Origin: Xenopus tropicalis
Lineage: Eukaryota; Chordata; Amphibia; Anura; Pipidae
Direction of reading: 5' to 3'
Assembly: GCF_000004195.4 (NCBI RefSeq)
Contig: NC_030677.2
Span: forward strand, 58,100,222-58,164,221
Length of the DNA stretch: 64,000 nt
The notes beneath the pieces were generated by a model. The model was not told the origin of the DNA. It ran no database searches and saw nothing but the letters and a program-made list of their open reading frames with translations. Every line of letters begins with the position of its first letter. Position 1 is the stretch's first letter. This document shows positions 44,351-57,262 of this stretch, in pieces. The position numbers were made by a program, and so were the translations under genes.

Positions 44351-46635
44351 AATGGTATTTTGATTTTACATTCAAGATTGTAAAATCAAAAGTCAACTTG
44401 TTTGGAGTGGACTTCTTTTTCCATGCAGCAGCCTAAGATGGACGGGAGCGGAACATGGCAGGAGTGTAGTGAGCTCCGCTTATTCTGTTCGCACTATTGA
44501 ACTAAACAGTGATTTAAGAGCTTTTGTATGGAGAGATATGGCAGAATTTCTGCCCCTGATAGACTTCAGAAACTTTTCACTGGACATTTCCTTAAAGTAG
44601 CATGATGCGCTTCCATCAATCTCTGTTTTTTATACTCTGCAATTAGGCTTTGACTGGTAGGGTTTACACAAATGAAAATTATTTTAGACAGACCTGACCC
44701 GAATCACTACTGATTGTATTAATATCCCCTTAATTAGATTAATTAGGTTAAACAGCAATTACATTTTCATAGTGATGAGTGCACATTTAATTTGCCACAC
44801 CAAGAAACTAACACGATAACATTATTGATACGATTATTTCCAAAAAGATCCGATTTAATGTAACATTTTATATTTAAAAAAGCTGCAAAAAGAGAAAAAC
44901 AGGAAAGGGGGGGAAACATATTTACAGCAGTTTAGCACTGCAAACTTCATTTTCAGAAGTGTTCTAGATTTTCCATATAAACTGACCAGCTAATGTGTAG
45001 TCCACCACTAGCCAGTTTGGCTTTTCACACCTAGAACAAGGGCCAGGTTGGCCCTTGATCAAAGGTGTGGTGCAACAACTGGCACAGTGATTCTTGAAAG
45101 GGTTGTATATCTGTAAATACCAATTTTCATGCAATGAAATATCCCTGGGACAAGTAAATCAAAGCTAAATGTGATACCCCTGTGAGGAGTTAAAACAAGG
45201 GCCTACAAAATGCATAGTGTCACCAGTACTGTAAATTTAAAGATAGGGTAATGAGATATAAATTATACTTAAATTCTGCTAGTAGTGACTATAGAATATG
45301 TGGCTTGTATCTGCCTGGGTATTGACAACAAGCACATAACCTCAGGTAGCCCTGGAGACTCCCTTTAATCCTGACTGGTGGCTTGTCAGCTTGTTTTAGG
45401 AGCTGGGGCAGCTGACCTGTCTTACAGCAAAGCATTATTTCTGGCATGAACAACATGCAATACATTTTCAATAAATGCAAAACCAATTTAACCCAGGCAA
45501 ACATATAGAAATGGTAGCTAGACTACAGGGAATGCACAGGTAGAAAATACCTTTATAAAACCACAAGAATAGGAATGTTTAACACCACATCTAACACTGT
45601 TTTGTACAGGAACTACAAGCAGATTAAACAAACCCACAAATATTTTTTAATTGATTTGCATCAAGCAACACATATCTGAAAGCACTGATTCAGTAATAGA
45701 TGAAACAGCAGAATCATCAATAAACACAGGGGAAAGCTGATGTACGGAATGCATTATTTTATTCAGTATCTACTAGGGATTATCAGGTAACAACAGTTAC
45801 ATGCTAGAAGAGGCAGAGAAACAAATATTTAAAATCTATAATATATATTTAAATATATATCTCAGACTAATCTGATATCTGTATAGATGTAGCTGAATAG
45901 GCATTCCTACATCCTATATACGACGGTGTGGCTTGTGTTAGTGCCCATAGTGAGTGCAGTGTTAGTGACTGCAGCGGATGTGAAGACAGCCATTTATGTG
46001 AGTACTTCTCTGCAGTTGACTATTCCACTAATGACTTTATCTGTTTCAGATGGTCTACCTTGGGACATACAGGTATGGGACCTGTTATCCAGAATAATCA
46101 ATTCTTTAAGTGGGTCATTTATCTTTGGCTTTTTGTGGTTTTAGAATTTTTTTAAACCACGACTAAATTCATTTCCACACTTCAAAATAATTGACAGCTT
46201 TTAGATGACATACTTTTTCTTTTAGATTTAGATAAATTCAGCATTTATGTGGCTTTTTTTCAACTAAAACTTAACTAACACTCATGAGTATGAATTTTAC
46301 ACTTATCTACAAACAAATATATAATGGTTAGACACACATTTTTTTCAAATTTGCCCCCTAGAATACAAACGTAATGATCAAAGAAATGCAAAACATGAAG
46401 ATATAAAACAACCAGTTGGTTTTAGCAGTACTAAATTACATAATTTGTCTTTTAGTTAATGCCTTAAATTACCTTTCTAATTATTTCTTTCATGTCCACA
46501 TTTCTCTACTGTAAAATTCACTTCTCATTTCATTGATATATCTTTTTCTCTCACACAATATCTTTCTCTTTTAAGCTGTACAACTTCTTGCAGTCTCTAC
46601 TGACTTTATTTAGACCATGAAAATCTAAACAATCA
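44351..46635. other. Intergenic with a few repeat ends
   Basis: A single CAGGTATGGGACCTGTTATCC end (46071-46103) belongs to the TA-flanked MITE family. The part at 44690-44830 is rich in homeodomain cores (CCTTAATTAGATTAATTAGG, GCAATTACATTTTC) and is a candidate regulatory block. No gene is supported. Confidence 0.45.
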
Positions 46636-47346
46636 TAGGACCAGATTGATTAAAGTACGAATCCGAATCATGAAATCCGATAGTTTCTGATGTTTGCAAA
46701 AGTCACAAAAATTCTGTTCGTTTGAATACAAATATTTCGTACTTCTGATCCAAAGTTTTCGTATTAAAACAATCGATTGCGAATGGCGATCTGATAGTTA
46801 CAAAATTTTTGTATTCGAACAATCGTAAACAGCAGGAAAACCTTTCTGACTTTGAACCTTCAGTGCATGATTTTGGAAGCCTCCCATAGGACTCAAAGGC
46901 ACTCTGCAGCTCCAACCCGGCCCTAGGAAAGTCACGATAATGAAGCTTGAAAGAATCCGGAATCTTTGTACTCATTGCGACAAATACGATGTTGTCGCAC
47001 AAAAAAATTTTTGTATTCGAACAATCGTAAACAGCGGGAAAACCTTTCTGACTTTGAACCTTCAGTGCATGATTTTGGAAGCCTCCCATAGGACTCAAAG
47101 GCACTCTGCAGCTCCAACCCGGCCCTAGGAAAGTCACGATAACGAAGCTTGAATGAATCCGGAATCTTCGTACTCAATGCGACAAATACAATGTTGTCGC
47201 ACAAACTGTCACGCAAATTGTCACAAAGTATGAAAAAGTTGCGCAAATTAACTAAAATTTCGCAGAAAATACACAAAAGTTGTAAACTTTAGAAAAAATA
47301 CAAATTTTTTGTATTCTGAGCTGTCGTACTTTAATGAATGTGCCCC
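46636..47346. repeat. MITE with internal tandem duplication
   Basis: The right end TTAATGAATGTGCCCC and left TTGATTAAAGTACGA are diverged inverted ends of the GGGGCACATTTAC family (complete at 9251-9586). Its middle contains two tandem copies of a 202-bp unit. Confidence 0.65.
46802..47207. repeat. Two tandem copies of a 202-bp unit
   Basis: The second copy starts at about 47004. Both contain GTATTCGAACAATCGTAAAC, CTTTGAACCTTCAGTGCATG and CACTCTGCAGCTCCAACCC, nearly identical. Open frames on the minus strand here repeat the same peptide twice and are by-products. Confidence 0.88.
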
Positions 47347-49542
47347 TAAATGTTGACGTTTGATGCATTGGTTACTGCCCTACTAAGCATGCTCCCTGAC
47401 TTATAAAGTTTCCCAGGAAATGATACACATGCTATCAGCTGCTTTTAACAGACTCCAGCACTAGTTTAAGTGTAATTAGTCACAAAGCTGTACACCTCTT
47501 GCCAGTCTGCCTGAAAATGATCACATTCCATGTAGTGCAAGGATGTCACTGTATGGCCCTCCAGCTGTTGTGAGCCCAGAATCCTCAGCCAGAGAGTAGG
47601 AGTTGTAGCTCACAATAGCTGGAGGGTCACAAATCTGACATGCTGCTTTCATGAAAAAAAATTGAGCCCCATTCACTACTTTGAGAAGCTTCTCAATTAC
47701 AGATCTATTTTAATAAACTTTTGTTTATGCCTCCGGCAGCCATTAAATTACCAGTCAGACTTTAATACACACAAGGGATGATGTTTATAAGCCACATCTA
47801 TTGCTCTGTGATTTGCATAAAGTTAGCCATAATTCAAATACAGGGAACAGAACAGGGTACAGCAGATTGGAGCTATTTTAATTATTAACTTAATTTACAT
47901 GTCACCAACCACAAGAAGAGCCATAAAAGCCACAATATGATCTGATTACAAGAAGCTATAATTTAATTTCTATTTAAAAGGCCATTGATGACCAGTGGTC
48001 ACATTGGCTTAACAAAGGTGCTGCTCCCTTGTCTCATATAACAAATAATCACATTGCACATGAAATCGCGGGTCAGTGACTCTGACCTCTAGGGATAATA
48101 TTATTTAATAAAAGAGAGAGCCAGATGATCAAGAGCAATTGTTCCAAATCATATACATATGCTGTTTTGAAGTGTGAAAGAAAAAGTGTGAATCGGATTA
48201 AACCAGTAGCTTTAACAAATAAAGTTTACTGTGAAATTTCCTACAGGAAACCTATTCAACCTTTAATGAATAAGCACATAGGCCATATAGTTAAATAAAG
48301 TATATAGGTTTTATATTCTACTTATTGCATATAAATAGACAAACGTGAGTAACCATGCCAGAGTCCTTTAAAGACGGTTCAGGTAGTAGCTGCGGATTGT
48401 ACCACTAATGCTGCACAGTTCAAAATCTGTGGTAGGTCATCTACCGACTACCAATTTTGGCTAAAATTCATAACATGTTCACTATTAGCCTTACAGAATT
48501 ATTAGTTGAGCAAACTAGAATAGCCTATGCTGCAGCTGTTGCCAAGGGTCCCTAATACATCTCAACAGATTATCACAGTAGCTGCCAAATGGAGATGATC
48601 TATCTACCCCAATGCTGTCCAGATTGAGGCCCATGGGCCGGATATGGCTCTCCAAAGGATTTTTATGGTCCTGAGTCTGCTCAAAAGCTCCATAGACCAC
48701 ACTGTATGACATCATCATTCATCATTAATCCAACCCTTGAAAATTCTGTACTAGAAATAATGAGCCCACTAAATTTAATACATTAGACAACACTAATCTA
48801 CCCAAGAAAAGCTCAAGTGAGACATGGCTTCTCCAAAAGTTGAGGTATAATGTATATTTACTGTATTACTGCTAATCTTTCACAGACTAATCTTACCACA
48901 CACTAAGGAAACTAGCAGTATGCAAAATTGGCCTCAGATGCTTTACTGATACTAAACCAGTGGCCTAGAGACCAAGATGTCATTATGGAACCTCTTTCTA
49001 AAGAAATATTTTGTGTAACCTTGATATTGGCCAAATAAGGTAGTAAGATGCAAGCTCTGTCTTCACATCACTCCTGCACTATTTTTAATTCAGGTGATAC
49101 AACTGGACTACATTACTTCTTTCGAAAACTGTCTCTATCGTTTAAATGACTGAGCCAGCTGTGCTGCAAAGCTGCAAACGTTTACATGGGTTTAAGGAGA
49201 AATGCAGCCAATAATAGGAGATCTTTGAATGCCAGGGTGTCCCTTCTGCTTTACACTGACAAGTCCACCTATCAGAAAGTTGTTACATGTGTTGCTTCCA
49301 CTTGTGTAATGCCATATTATTAACCATTTGTTTATTCCAGCCTGAGATATCTAGGAATCCAAACATAAATATACTCACATTTCTGATTTATTAGAGTAAC
49401 ATTAGTGCCCAATATCTGAAACTTTACCCCAAGAGTAAGCTGGGGCAGACCTTATTTTGGTAACAGAAGCATTATGATTTTATCTGGCACATCCAGCTGT
49501 TAATTTATGCTAAGGAAACAGATAGCCTGGAAAAAATATTGT
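47347..49542. other. Intergenic, mostly unique
   Basis: The part at 47690-47960 (CATTAAATTACC, TTTGCATAAAG, TTATTAACTTAATTTACATG) has enhancer-like motif density. No gene or complete repeat was recognised. Confidence 0.4.
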
Positions 49543-50134
49543 TAAAAGGATTCTGTCACAGGAAAACATATTTTTTTCAAAGAGCAAACAGATTATATTA
49601 TATTTAATTTTGAAATCTGACATGGGGCTAGACATATTGTTAGTTTCCCAGGTGCCCTCAGCCATGTAACCTGTGTGCAGTTAAACTTCAGTCACTCTTT
49701 ACTGCTGCTCTACAAGTTGGAGTGATATTACCCCCCTTCCTTTCCCCCCCAGCAGCCGATCAGCAGAAGAATGGGAAGGCAGCAAGACAGCAGCTCCATG
49801 GCACCTACATTGTTAGAAATGCTCCCGTGCCCCACCTAATGGTAGATATTATAGAAGAACTCAATGTTAAAAATCCAACCCCGGCTCACCCAATTCATGA
49901 CTCCTTCAGTTACATTGAGTAGGTGAAACAATAACTTAGCTGAAAGCAGTTCTGTTGTGCAGTGCTGACTCCTTCTGAAAGCTCAGATGATGATGCCTGT
50001 CTACACACCAATATAACAGCTAAAAAAAAATACATTTGTTGGTTCAAGAATAAAATTTGAAATAGTAGAGTGAATTATTTTGAATGTCATTTGGAAAAAA
50101 AAACCCCATAAAAATGATGACAGAATCCCTTTAA
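49543..50134. repeat. TTAA MITE with GGATTCTGTCA ends (592 bp)
   Basis: TTAAAAGGATTCTGTCAC at the left and GACAGAATCCCTTTAA at the right are inverted ends at TTAA sites. A 66-codon open frame inside is not supported as a gene. Confidence 0.78.
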
Positions 50135-50734
50135 GAAATGGTTTTTGATGTAAAAAAGGTTGTCATACCACTTTTTTAGGCACAAATATTTTTCATAAAC
50201 TACATTGAAATGCTTATCAAGATGGTGATCATAATTTGCTATGCCCTCTTACTAGGGGTGCACTGAATCCTGGATTCAGCCCAATCTTAGCCTTTTTGAG
50301 CAGGATTTAGTCAAACCCAAGTGTCCGGTCGAACTAAATCCGAACCCTTAAAATCATGCGACTTTAGGTCACGTGATTAAGAAAACTGGGTTTTGATTTG
50401 GTTCGGGATTCAGCCAAATTCTTTGGAAAAAGTTTTGAATTTTACCAAATCCCAAAAATGTGGACTCAGTATTAGTATTAGTTTCAGTATTACTTTGATA
50501 GAGATACTGGCAAGGGATGTGTTACCATAAATGTTTTGAAACTATTTAAAAACAGGGGGGATCTACCGGAGGAGTTCATGATGGGGGTGAGGGTGGTGGG
50601 CGTAAAGGTGACAACCCCTGTGGGCTCTGGACACCCCAGTCTGAGCTACAGTGCTCTACTTATTTTATTACATGGAATTTCTAGGTAGTAATCAGTTGTT
50701 AAGATTAAATGAAGGTAAAGCCCTAGCCATGCAA
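50135..50734. other. Intergenic with a MITE fragment
   Basis: From 50256, GGGGTGCACTGAATCC followed by GGATTCAGCC and TTCGGGATTCAGCCAAATTC looks like a dispersed frog MITE fragment. No gene. Confidence 0.4.
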
Positions 50735-50750
50735 CGCTTCACTGCCACCT
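50735..50750 (+). repeat. Target duplication, left copy
   Basis: CGCTTCACTGCCACCT, identical to 53214-53229 on the other side of the LINE. Confidence 0.9.
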
Positions 50751-51024
50751 TTTTTTTTTTTTAAATGATTTTTATAGATTTTAACAGAAAGAAAAATGGT
50801 GAATATTCTGTCACAATCTTTGCAAAGATTTTTCCATGTTAATATCACAGGTTACAGTATTGAGTTTCTACTTTATATAATTTTCAAAATTCTAAACTAT
50901 GTACAATAATACAGGTTTACAGATCAGTAACGTTTAATAGAGACCAGTAGTGAGGTTACACTTTACTCATTATTTGTGACAATTGATCATATTAGTACTT
51001 AGAGTCAAGTTATTGTATACCTAT

Positions 51025-52066
51025 TCATATTTTAGAAAATGTACTTCCATGTTTAGTTAACCATGTTTGCCAGTTTTTATAGAATTTTACAGGATCGCCC
51101 ATATATTTTTGGTATAAGCCTTCCATCGTTGCTTGTGATTTAACTCTCTCTATTACCTCTTGTAAACTTGGGGGTTGGGAAGCTTTCCAATTCCTAGCTA
51201 TGGAGTATCTGGCTGCTGTCAGGATGTGGGAGATGACCGTTCTGCTTTCATGAGGTAGGGAATCTAGGCTTATATTTAATAGGGCCAATTCAGGTGATAG
51301 ACTCATGTTGTATGGGACTGTTCTCTGAATTAAATTAGACACATCCTCCCAGAACCCTTTTAAAGTTGGGCATACCCACCACATATGATAAGTATCTGCT
51401 TTTTGGCCACAGCCTCTCCAACACAGATCTGAGTAGATTGTCGACATTTTAGAGAATTTAGCAGGCGTTAGGTGCCATCTTAGTAAGATTTTCCTACTTA
51501 GTTCAGTATGATTTATACATTTGGAAGCCTTTTTGGGCCATTTCAGAGCTTGTCTTTTTCCCATTTGAGGAGATACGCAGGTTTCTCATTATCTGTTGTA
51601 TCATTCAGTAACTTATAACATAGAGAAATTCCCTTTAATTTAATACTAGAAGCATTCAAAATTCAAAATGTTGGAATGCCGATATTCCTTTTGTAGTAAT
51701 AGACAGAAATGGGTGAACTAAGTGTCTAATTTGGAGGTATAGGAAAAAGTTGTGTTTAGGAATTTGGTACTTTTTAATTTTTTGTTGGAAGGGCCAGATT
51801 GTATTATTTTCCAAAATATCGCTTACTCTATTAATGCCGTTATTTATCCAAGTCTTGAGATCAGGGACTTGGAGAATTGTTTTAATAGCTGACATAGGTA
51901 AATCCATTATTTTTTGTTTCCACCATCTTCCTTGAGATACCACTTGGCCCCAAATTTGTAACATAAATGTTGTTGTTGACAGAGCCTTAATTTTAAAATT
52001 TGGTTGTATGGTTAGCGCCCACATAATATCCTGTACTGTGTTATTGTGTACATAAGCATTCTCCAT
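51025..52066 (-). pseudogene. LINE ORF2 C-terminal region, broken
   Basis: The same reading frame as the RT resumes at 52066 to 51656. After a frameshift the C-terminal part runs 51564-51025, with a Cys/His-rich knuckle (LCWRGCGQKADTYHMWWVC), where Cys, Cys, His and Cys spacing fits the LINE ORF2 C-terminal motif. It ends shortly before the 3' UTR. Confidence 0.85.
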
Positions 52067-52105
52067 TTCTACCCAAAGTTTATGTGTTTCGTTATTCCAG
52101 CAGTT

Positions 52106-53213
52106 TTAACTGTGTTCCAAAATAGTAGCTTTCATGTAAGATTCAATATTAGGGACCCCCATACCTCCTTTATCCATTGATTTGTATAAGTATTCCCTTT
52201 TTGTTCTCGGGTGTTTACCGCCCCATATGAAGTCTTGAAAAATTCCCTGAAATTTTTTAACTATTTCGGTGGGTAACCTTAAGGGAATTGTTCTCATTAT
52301 GTACAACACCTTAGGTAGTAGCATCATTTTAACCAGATTAATTCTTGCAATCCATGAGAGTTCTGTCTGGGAGTAAATATTAATTTCTGCTTTGAGGGAA
52401 GATAACAGACTCGTATAATTCAGATGGGAGATTTGTGCTAAAGGATAAGTTAGCTGTATGCCCAAATATAAAATTGAGTTTTTGCACCAGTTATAAGGAA
52501 ATTTAGTTTGTAGAGATTTAGCCAGATTCTCCTGCAAGCCCATGTTTAAGATCATACATTTCACTTCATTAACTTTGTAATAAGAAATTTGCGAGAAGGA
52601 TGCAATGGTATCTTGTATAGCAACTAATGACTCTTTCGGGTTACTAATTACCAACAGTACATCATCTGCAAATAAGCTTATTTTGTGGGTTCTGGTGCCC
52701 ACCTTTATTCCAGATATATTAATATTATTTCTGATTGCTGCAGCCAAGGGCTCCATTACTAGGGCAAAGATTAAGGGAGATAATGGGCAACCTTGCCTTG
52801 TACCATTGGATATCTTAAACTCTTTTGATATAAAACCTGATGCCAGTACTTTAGCTGTTGGGTTAGAATATAAAGACATAATAGCATTCAGTATGGGGCC
52901 TTGGAATCCTAAGTATTTTAACAAGGATTGTAAATATCCCCAATGTACTCTGTCAAAGGCTTTCTCAGCATCTAGCGCTAGTAGTAGAGATGGTGTTGAG
53001 CGAGCTTCCACTAGTTCTATTAGGTTTATAATTCTCCTAGTTGCATCTGGAGCTTGCCTCCCTTTAACGAACCCTACTTGGTCATTTTGAACTAAGTGGG
53101 GAATTATATCAATTAACCTAGAAGCTAAAATTTTTGCAAACAATTTAGTGTCGGAATTAAGTAATGATATTGGTCTAAAGTTACTTGGTCTATCTGGTTC
53201 CTTTCCCGGTTTT
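52106..53213 (-). pseudogene. LINE ORF2 reverse transcriptase, truncated
   Basis: The minus-strand frame (an open frame extends to 53263 into flanking DNA) encodes PGKEPDRPSNFRPISLLN, LALDAEKAFDRVHWGYL, NGTRQGCPLSPLIFALV and SLFADDVLLV. These are reverse-transcriptase blocks in order, with the catalytic Asp pair of FADD near 52675. The first residues of the open frame upstream of 53213 are not LINE. An in-frame TAA at 52106-52108 ends it. The copy cannot transpose. Confidence 0.92.
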
Positions 53214-53230
53214 CGCTTCACTGCCACCTT
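53214..53230 (+). repeat. Target duplication, right copy
   Basis: CGCTTCACTGCCACCTT, the pre-insertion site. Sequence resumes here as ordinary intergenic DNA. Confidence 0.9.
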
Positions 53231-56094
53231 TACTTCATAGCACCCCTTCCCTAAAAGCCACAACTAGGCATGAATGCAAAGCTTTATTCAGTTGCAAATT
53301 GATTAGTCACTTTAGTACATAAACCCAGCTGATGCATCAGTTCTCAGGAACTTCTCCCAGAAACCAAAATCCCCCTTTTTTGTATTATGGGCCATTTGTT
53401 CAAAATGAATTAAGTTAAGACAACTTTTTATGTACAGGTACAATAGCTGGATGTGTGACTTTTTAATGCTGAATTGATGTATGTAGGAGTGTGAATATAT
53501 TTTAATTGCTGCTGTAGTGTACTTTAAAGACCAAGGAGACATCTATCTTCTAAGGTGCACAATGGTGCCAAGGCTGAAAGGTGCCATCTTTAACCCAAAA
53601 TGTCACCATACAATTGTGGGTAATAACGTTTCCAAATAAATCAATGATGCATGTGGGATATTAGCATGGAAGATCTTATGTAGACTATGAGATACTTATG
53701 TGGCTGCTCCACCTTTATAATCATAGTTCACCAGCCTGGACCTGGTGAAAATATTTTTATAAAAAAAATGGTGGTGAAACAAAATTGATACTTTTGATAA
53801 ATTGCTCCTTTATTTTGCAGTAGTGTTATTACACATTGTGAAGTTAATTCACCAAAATTTGTACTCGTGTCAAATTTCTGATATTGTGGCAATTTTTTCA
53901 GTGAATATACCAACTCATCTGGTTGGTTAGGTTTAATTACGCTTGCAAAGAGTGAACAGTTTGGAATTAGATTATAAGTTCAAAAAGAGGTCCTAAAAAG
54001 AGAGATAAGCAATTAAAATTAACATTAATTGCTAGGAAACACAGAAGGTTGGCTGCATTTTTTATGAAGGCGGAGAGAAGTGGATCTACTCCCTTCCACA
54101 GCTCTGTTTATCTGCACTCACAAGTACAGCTTCTGTGGATGCATGTACAGGAAACAGAACAGAGACTGGGGCAAAAATGCCTGCTTTTGTTTTTTTTAAG
54201 CTGATATTCCCTCTGCTTCGTGTGCCTGCACTCAGACAAAAGCTGTACTTGTTAGTGCAGATACCTAGAGCCAGAGCCTAATTAAAGCTAAATGGAGCCC
54301 TAAGAAGGGTAGTGTTTTGGGGCTCCCACCTTTATAACTGATTTGCGGCATCAGGGTCATATTCACGTCAGTTCCATTTGGACTGAACTAGATTAAACTA
54401 AATTTCAGAGTGAAATTTGGGAACAGGAGAAAGAATGGTGGTGCACTTAGTGCCCCACAGCAAATTTTTCTCCAACAGCGCCTGTGCCTTTTATTTGGCC
54501 TGCGCCCCCCCCCACGTGTCGTGTCACGGTCCGTGTGCCCTTGCCCTAAACTCTCACAATCAATCTACTTTTTGTTTGCTGGGGGTCATTGACCTCAACA
54601 AAAGGTAGGCAGAACAGAAATAACACCAACACCAAATAAATAATGAAGACCAAATGAAACATTACTTAGGAGATGTCCATCTATAACATATTACACATTA
54701 ATGTGGGTGAGTGTTCCCATTAATCAGTTTATATTATGGAATTGCCTTTTTTAAATATTCTCTCTTTATAAAATCTCAATAGCAGAAGAAACGATTTAAT
54801 CCAAAATTGAGTGAAAAGGAAATGGTTAAATTGCTCCACACATCCTTTAAATATCTGCTTCAATTTCCCTTGTCAACAAAACCAATCCAGAGAGAAAGAT
54901 GGGGGTGAGGTGATAGCTTTGTACGAGGATTTGCTTTTAGCACTTTCTTTACATGATCCAGCATTTTTATTTTTTGTTGTTCTTCAAAGATAATAATGAA
55001 TATTTGTCCAACTCCCTCTCTTAGCAGAGTGCATGGGTTTGCTTGCTTTCCAAAGGCAGTTATATAACTACGTCTACTACATAATATTCAGCTATATTCT
55101 GTTCTGCATATCACAGAGCAAACAGTGTTCATGAACTGCCTGCCTGTTAGAAACTCATTCCGTGACACACTATAGACTGGTTGTTTGCACTGTACGTTCA
55201 CACTTATGGAATTTAGTTATTCTTTAAACGAGGTGGGGGTAGCTTCCGACCTTAAAACACATTCCCTTCTGTGCTGATCCTCCACCCCATACATACGAAA
55301 CAAGGAAATACAGTAGAAGCAGTGTATGTGCCCAGTACTAATTGCCTCTCAATAGTGGGTTTTGAATCTTTTGCTCCAGTACATTTTCAGCCTTGTTTAT
55401 GAATGCAATGGAAAGCAAAGCACACAAACTGGAGCAAGCAGCAATGTGCCATTTCGGCTTGCTTTGATGATTTGTGCACAATGCACACACTGACACAAAT
55501 AATTGTTATCCTGGGCTGTTTCCTTAGTGACTTAAAAAAAAGCTGTAACTGACTTGCAAGTGTAATGGACGCGAATGTTGTTATTAAGGCATCATGCCAG
55601 AAATGGCACCATTCCAACACAAAATCTAGGGTAAATAAGTGCACGCCATGACTTGCATAAAGTTTACCAAAATGGACACTAATCTGCTTTCATATTGGTG
55701 TATCAAGTAGTGGTGCACCCACAATTACGAAAGAATTTTGGAAAATACTGTTTTGTGGGTTCACTAAAATTACAATTTGCTTCTACTGCATTTGGAATTG
55801 AGGCTTCTTGGGTGACAGCATCTGTAAATACCTAGATAAAGTGGCAAACTATTGTTCATTTACTAACCCAATAAAAGCAAATTGCTTGAATCAAAATGTA
55901 ATATTTTTCATTAAAATACAATATTTGTAATGCTGACTATAAAGCTGTAGACTTTACACAGAGTTTTATTCTACTGCAAGTAGAATAATAAAAGTAAATC
56001 TCTGGTTACCATGGGTTTTCTGCATGTGGCACATTGGCCCATGTTAATCAAGTTAGTGGTTAAGTGAGTTATTAAGAGACAAAACAGTTAGTAT
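53231..56094. other. Intergenic, nothing firmly recognised
   Basis: AT-rich DNA without supported genes. The part at about 54040-54260 mentions two similar inverted pieces (CACAAGTACAGCTTCTGTGG, AAAGCTGTACTTG) that may be an old MITE. Confidence 0.4.
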
Positions 56095-56545
56095 TGAAGG
56101 GGTAGTTCACTACTTTGAGTGTGATGTTGACAGGTGATATTCTTTTGAGACATTTTGCATGTGGTCTTTTTTTTTCTTGTGGGTTTTTAAGTATAGCTTT
56201 CCGTTCGTCAGTTCTTCAGTTTGGATTTTAGGCAATCTGGTTGCTAGGGTTCAATTTACCCTAGCAATAACGCAGTGCCTTAAATGAGAGAGTGGAATAT
56301 GAGAGAGTAGAATATGAATATTAAGGGGACTGGCGAAAAAGAAAAGTAATAAAAAGTATCAATAACAATAAAATTAAAGCCTTAAAGAGCAATAGTTTTT
56401 TGGATGCTAGGATCAGTGACCCCCATTTGAGAGCTGTGAAGGGACAGCAGAGGAAGGCACACATGAAGACCAATTAAAAAGTTACTAAGAATAGGCCATT
56501 CTATAACATACTTAATGTTTGCTTAAAGGTGAACTATCTCTTTAA
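56095..56545 (-). repeat. TTAA MITE, related to 8765-9215
   Basis: It starts GAAGGGGTAGTTCAC and ends TTAAAGGTGAACTATCTCTTTAA, the inverted terminus. Internal GGTTGCTAGGG and TTTACCCTAGCAA pair, a family feature. Confidence 0.7.
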
Positions 56546-56780
56546 GAACTTCTTGTTTAAATAACTTCTGCAGTGATATATTGAGTTATATAATAATCCT
56601 GGTCTTGGATTTGTGATACCATTCACTGCTGTTTACATTTCTTATATCCTGGAGAAAGATGTGAAGAAGAAAACTGCTAATCTCACTGATGAGATGGCTT
56701 TAACTGACATCCGGTTATATTATTCATACAGCATGACTCTTTAACTTTCTCTAAATAAACTGCATATGGCGTCTCAGTAT

Positions 56781-57100
56781 TAAGTGGAGAAACCTCGTTT
56801 CGTACGATAATCGGTGCATGTATGGCATGTCGGCGAGTCGACCGATATCGCAGGAAGCTGCCGATATCGGACGACTCGCCGATCGGACAAGTTTGAAAAT
56901 TTTGATCGGGCGCCATAGAAGGCGCCTGACCAAAATTCTCCCTTCAGAGCTGAATCGGCAGAAGGAGGTAGAAATCCTATTGTTTCTACCTCCTTACCTG
57001 CCGATTCAGCCCTGAATGGTGTGTGGCGGATCTTACGATGTTTCGTGCGACCGATGTTCGTACGAAACATCGTCGGATCGCCACGTGTATGGCCACCTTA
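56781..57100. repeat. Palindromic Harbinger-like MITE
   Basis: It ends GTGTATGGCCACC-TTA. The interior contains strong inverted repeats (GGCGAGTCG...CGACTCGCC, GAATCGGCAG...CTGCCGATTC, GTTTCGTACGA...CGTACGAAAC). The left end is diverged. Confidence 0.65.
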
Positions 57101-57182
57101 AGACTCAATATTTAGCCAAGGCCCCTGTTAGGTGATATTTGTTACAATATCAAGATAAGTTTAAAGGTCAAACAGCTCCCAG

Positions 57183-57262
57183 CAGCAATTATCAAACAGC
57201 AAGTGTTTTTATTTAGCAGTGTAAGCACACTGTGTTTCGGGCAAATCCCTTTATCAAGTGTG
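57183..57262 (-). other. Hammerhead-like core with A-rich tail
   Basis: On the minus strand CACACT (57257-57262), TGATAAAGGG, loop, GCCCGAAACA and AGTGTG (57226-57231), followed by CTAAATAAAAACAC. Stem II (GGG with CCC) is intact and the outer bases pair, as at 15971 and 42292. Confidence 0.4.

Larger units (their letters stand above)
50751..53213 (-). mobile_element. 5'-truncated LINE (L1/Tx1-like), 2463 bp
   Basis: A retrotransposon read on the minus strand. It has a poly-A tail (T-run at 50751-50762 on the plus strand), a 3' UTR and the C-terminal two-thirds of ORF2. It starts abruptly at 53213 within the reverse-transcriptase N-terminal region. The flanking 16-17 bp direct repeat shows integration by target-primed reverse transcription with 5' truncation. 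Confidence 0.93.

Noticed and set aside
46703..47276. Minus-strand open frames with an internally repeated peptide
   Set aside because: The repetition is the 202-bp tandem duplication inside a MITE; no protein family is recognisable.
52605..53090. 161-codon plus-strand open frame
   Set aside because: It is the antisense shadow of the LINE reverse transcriptase on the minus strand.
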